Source: JBBSQE01 sp038258095 (GTDB lineage: Bacteria > Actinomycetota > Thermoleophilia > Solirubrobacterales > 70-9). Taken from it: DNA of 5,510 nucleotides. Shown one piece after another: positions 5,078 through 5,510 of the stretch. Location of the stretch: NCBI GenBank assembly GCA_038258095.1, contig JBBSQE010000187.1:1-5510 (forward strand), in the 5' to 3' direction. The stretch's first letter is position 1. Each line of letters opens with the position of its first letter. The translations under genes and the position numbers were made by a program. Under the pieces are notes generated by a model. That model was not told the DNA's origin, ran no database searches, and saw nothing but the letters and a program-made list of their open reading frames with translations.

Positions 5078-5510
5078 CCGATTTCCTCCGCCTCGTCCAG
5101 GTCCGGCCCGAGGCCGGTGCCGAGTTGTCGGTCGCCGAGGCACTCACCCTCGGCCGCGAGAACACCGACGTGGTTCTCGACGACCCGGAGGCATCGCGCC
5201 GCCACGCGTCGCTCGAGGTGAAGGATGGGACGATTCTCGTTCGGGACCTGGGGTCGAGCAACGGAACCTTCGTCAACGGCGAGGAGGTGAGCGAGCGGGC
5301 GCTGGCCGAAGGCGACGAGCTGCGCATCGGCGACACCGTCTGGAAGGCGGAGCTGGGGGGCGCTGGGGCCACGAGGATCCGCGCCCGACCAGCGGCGCCG
5401 CCGCCGACCATCGCCAACGCCGCTCCGCCTCCGGTTTCCGCGGAGTCCCCCGCCGCTCCCCCCGCGCCGGAGCCCGCCGCTCCGCCTGCGCCGGCGCAGG
5501 AGCGGGCTCC
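5074..5510 (+). CDS. FHA-domain protein with Pro/Ala-rich linker, 3' end cut by window edge
   Basis: This predicted phosphothreonine-binding partner of the upstream kinase begins at GTG 5074; 145 full codons are visible. An FHA domain covers about residues 5-93, with GR at 27-28, SRRHA at 41-45, DLGSSNGT at 58-65 and NG at 68-69, so the phosphothreonine contacts are intact. From about 104 the chain becomes a Pro/Ala-rich, low-complexity linker with some Glu, which normally leads to another domain or a membrane segment; that part is outside the window. Thr100, just after the FHA domain, is a possible kinase target, but this is speculation. The FHA domain resembles that of the protein at 926-1264 (DLGSRNGTLLNG versus DLGSSNGTFVNG), so the two are paralogous at least in this domain. 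The 4-nt overlap and strong ribosome binding site place it in one operon with the kinase. Confidence 0.9.
   Translation, partial: MTDFLRLVQVRPEAGAELSVAEALTLGRENTDVVLDDPEASRRHASLEVKDGTILVRDLGSSNGTFVNGEEVSERALAEGDELRIGDTVWKAELGGAGATRIRARPAAPPPTIANAAPPPVSAESPAAPPAPEPAAPPAPAQERA
5469..5510. repeat. Interrupted inverted repeat in the Pro/Ala linker coding region
   Basis: CCTGCGCCGGCGCAGG (5485-5500) is a perfect 16-nt palindrome. The complementarity resumes outward: CCGCT (5477-5481) pairs with AGCGG (5501-5505), and GGAGC (5469-5473) pairs with GCTCC (5506-5510). The left arm carries two 3-nt interruptions. It may continue past the window edge. It lies in coding sequence rich in Pro and Ala codons, which generates such pairing easily, so a biological role is doubtful. 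Confidence 0.45.

Noticed and set aside
4196..5143. Minus-strand open frame (315 codons) opposite the kinase gene
   Set aside because: It is a shadow of the kinase coding strand, made of low-complexity sequence without motifs. The plus strand carries every kinase motif.

Overview
This GC-rich window has strong G/C preference at third codon positions, GTG and TTG starts, and a GlsB/YeaQ-type membrane protein, a PknB-like kinase and FHA-domain proteins. Together these suggest a high-GC actinobacterial-type genome. A deep branch such as Thermoleophilia is possible, but that is a guess from protein style; no marker gene is present. I see no rRNA, tRNA, CRISPR array, IS element or phage gene.

Layout, left to right: (1) 1-435, minus strand, the N-terminal part of a short-chain dehydrogenase/reductase running off the left edge. 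(2) 436-542, a spacer holding a perfect 33-nt G/C-rich palindrome, probably the hairpin that ends the next gene's transcript. (3) 543-821, minus strand, a complete small GlsB/YeaQ/YmgE-family membrane protein. (4) 822-925, a divergent spacer. (5) 926-1264, plus strand, a small stand-alone FHA-domain protein with a GarA-like Glu-Thr-Ser tail. (6) 1300-4179, minus strand, a 959-residue CPA2/CHX-type cation/proton antiporter. It has an unusual duplicated, cysteine-containing N-terminal extracytoplasmic region and two USP-like C-terminal domains. (7) 4180-4213, a 34-bp divergent spacer. (8) 4214-5077, plus strand, a soluble PknB-like Ser/Thr kinase. (9) 5074-5510, plus strand, an FHA-domain protein overlapping the kinase by 4 nt and running off the right edge into a Pro/Ala-rich linker.

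Working together (inference): the kinase and downstream FHA protein are translationally coupled and very likely form a Ser/Thr phospho-signalling pair. The antiporter starts 34 bp away in the opposite direction, and a second FHA protein converges on its 3' end. The antiporter is therefore flanked on both sides by phospho-threonine signalling genes, which raises the possibility that its cytoplasmic USP-like tail is controlled by phosphorylation or FHA binding. The most distinctive single item is the antiporter's duplicated N-terminal extracytoplasmic domain.
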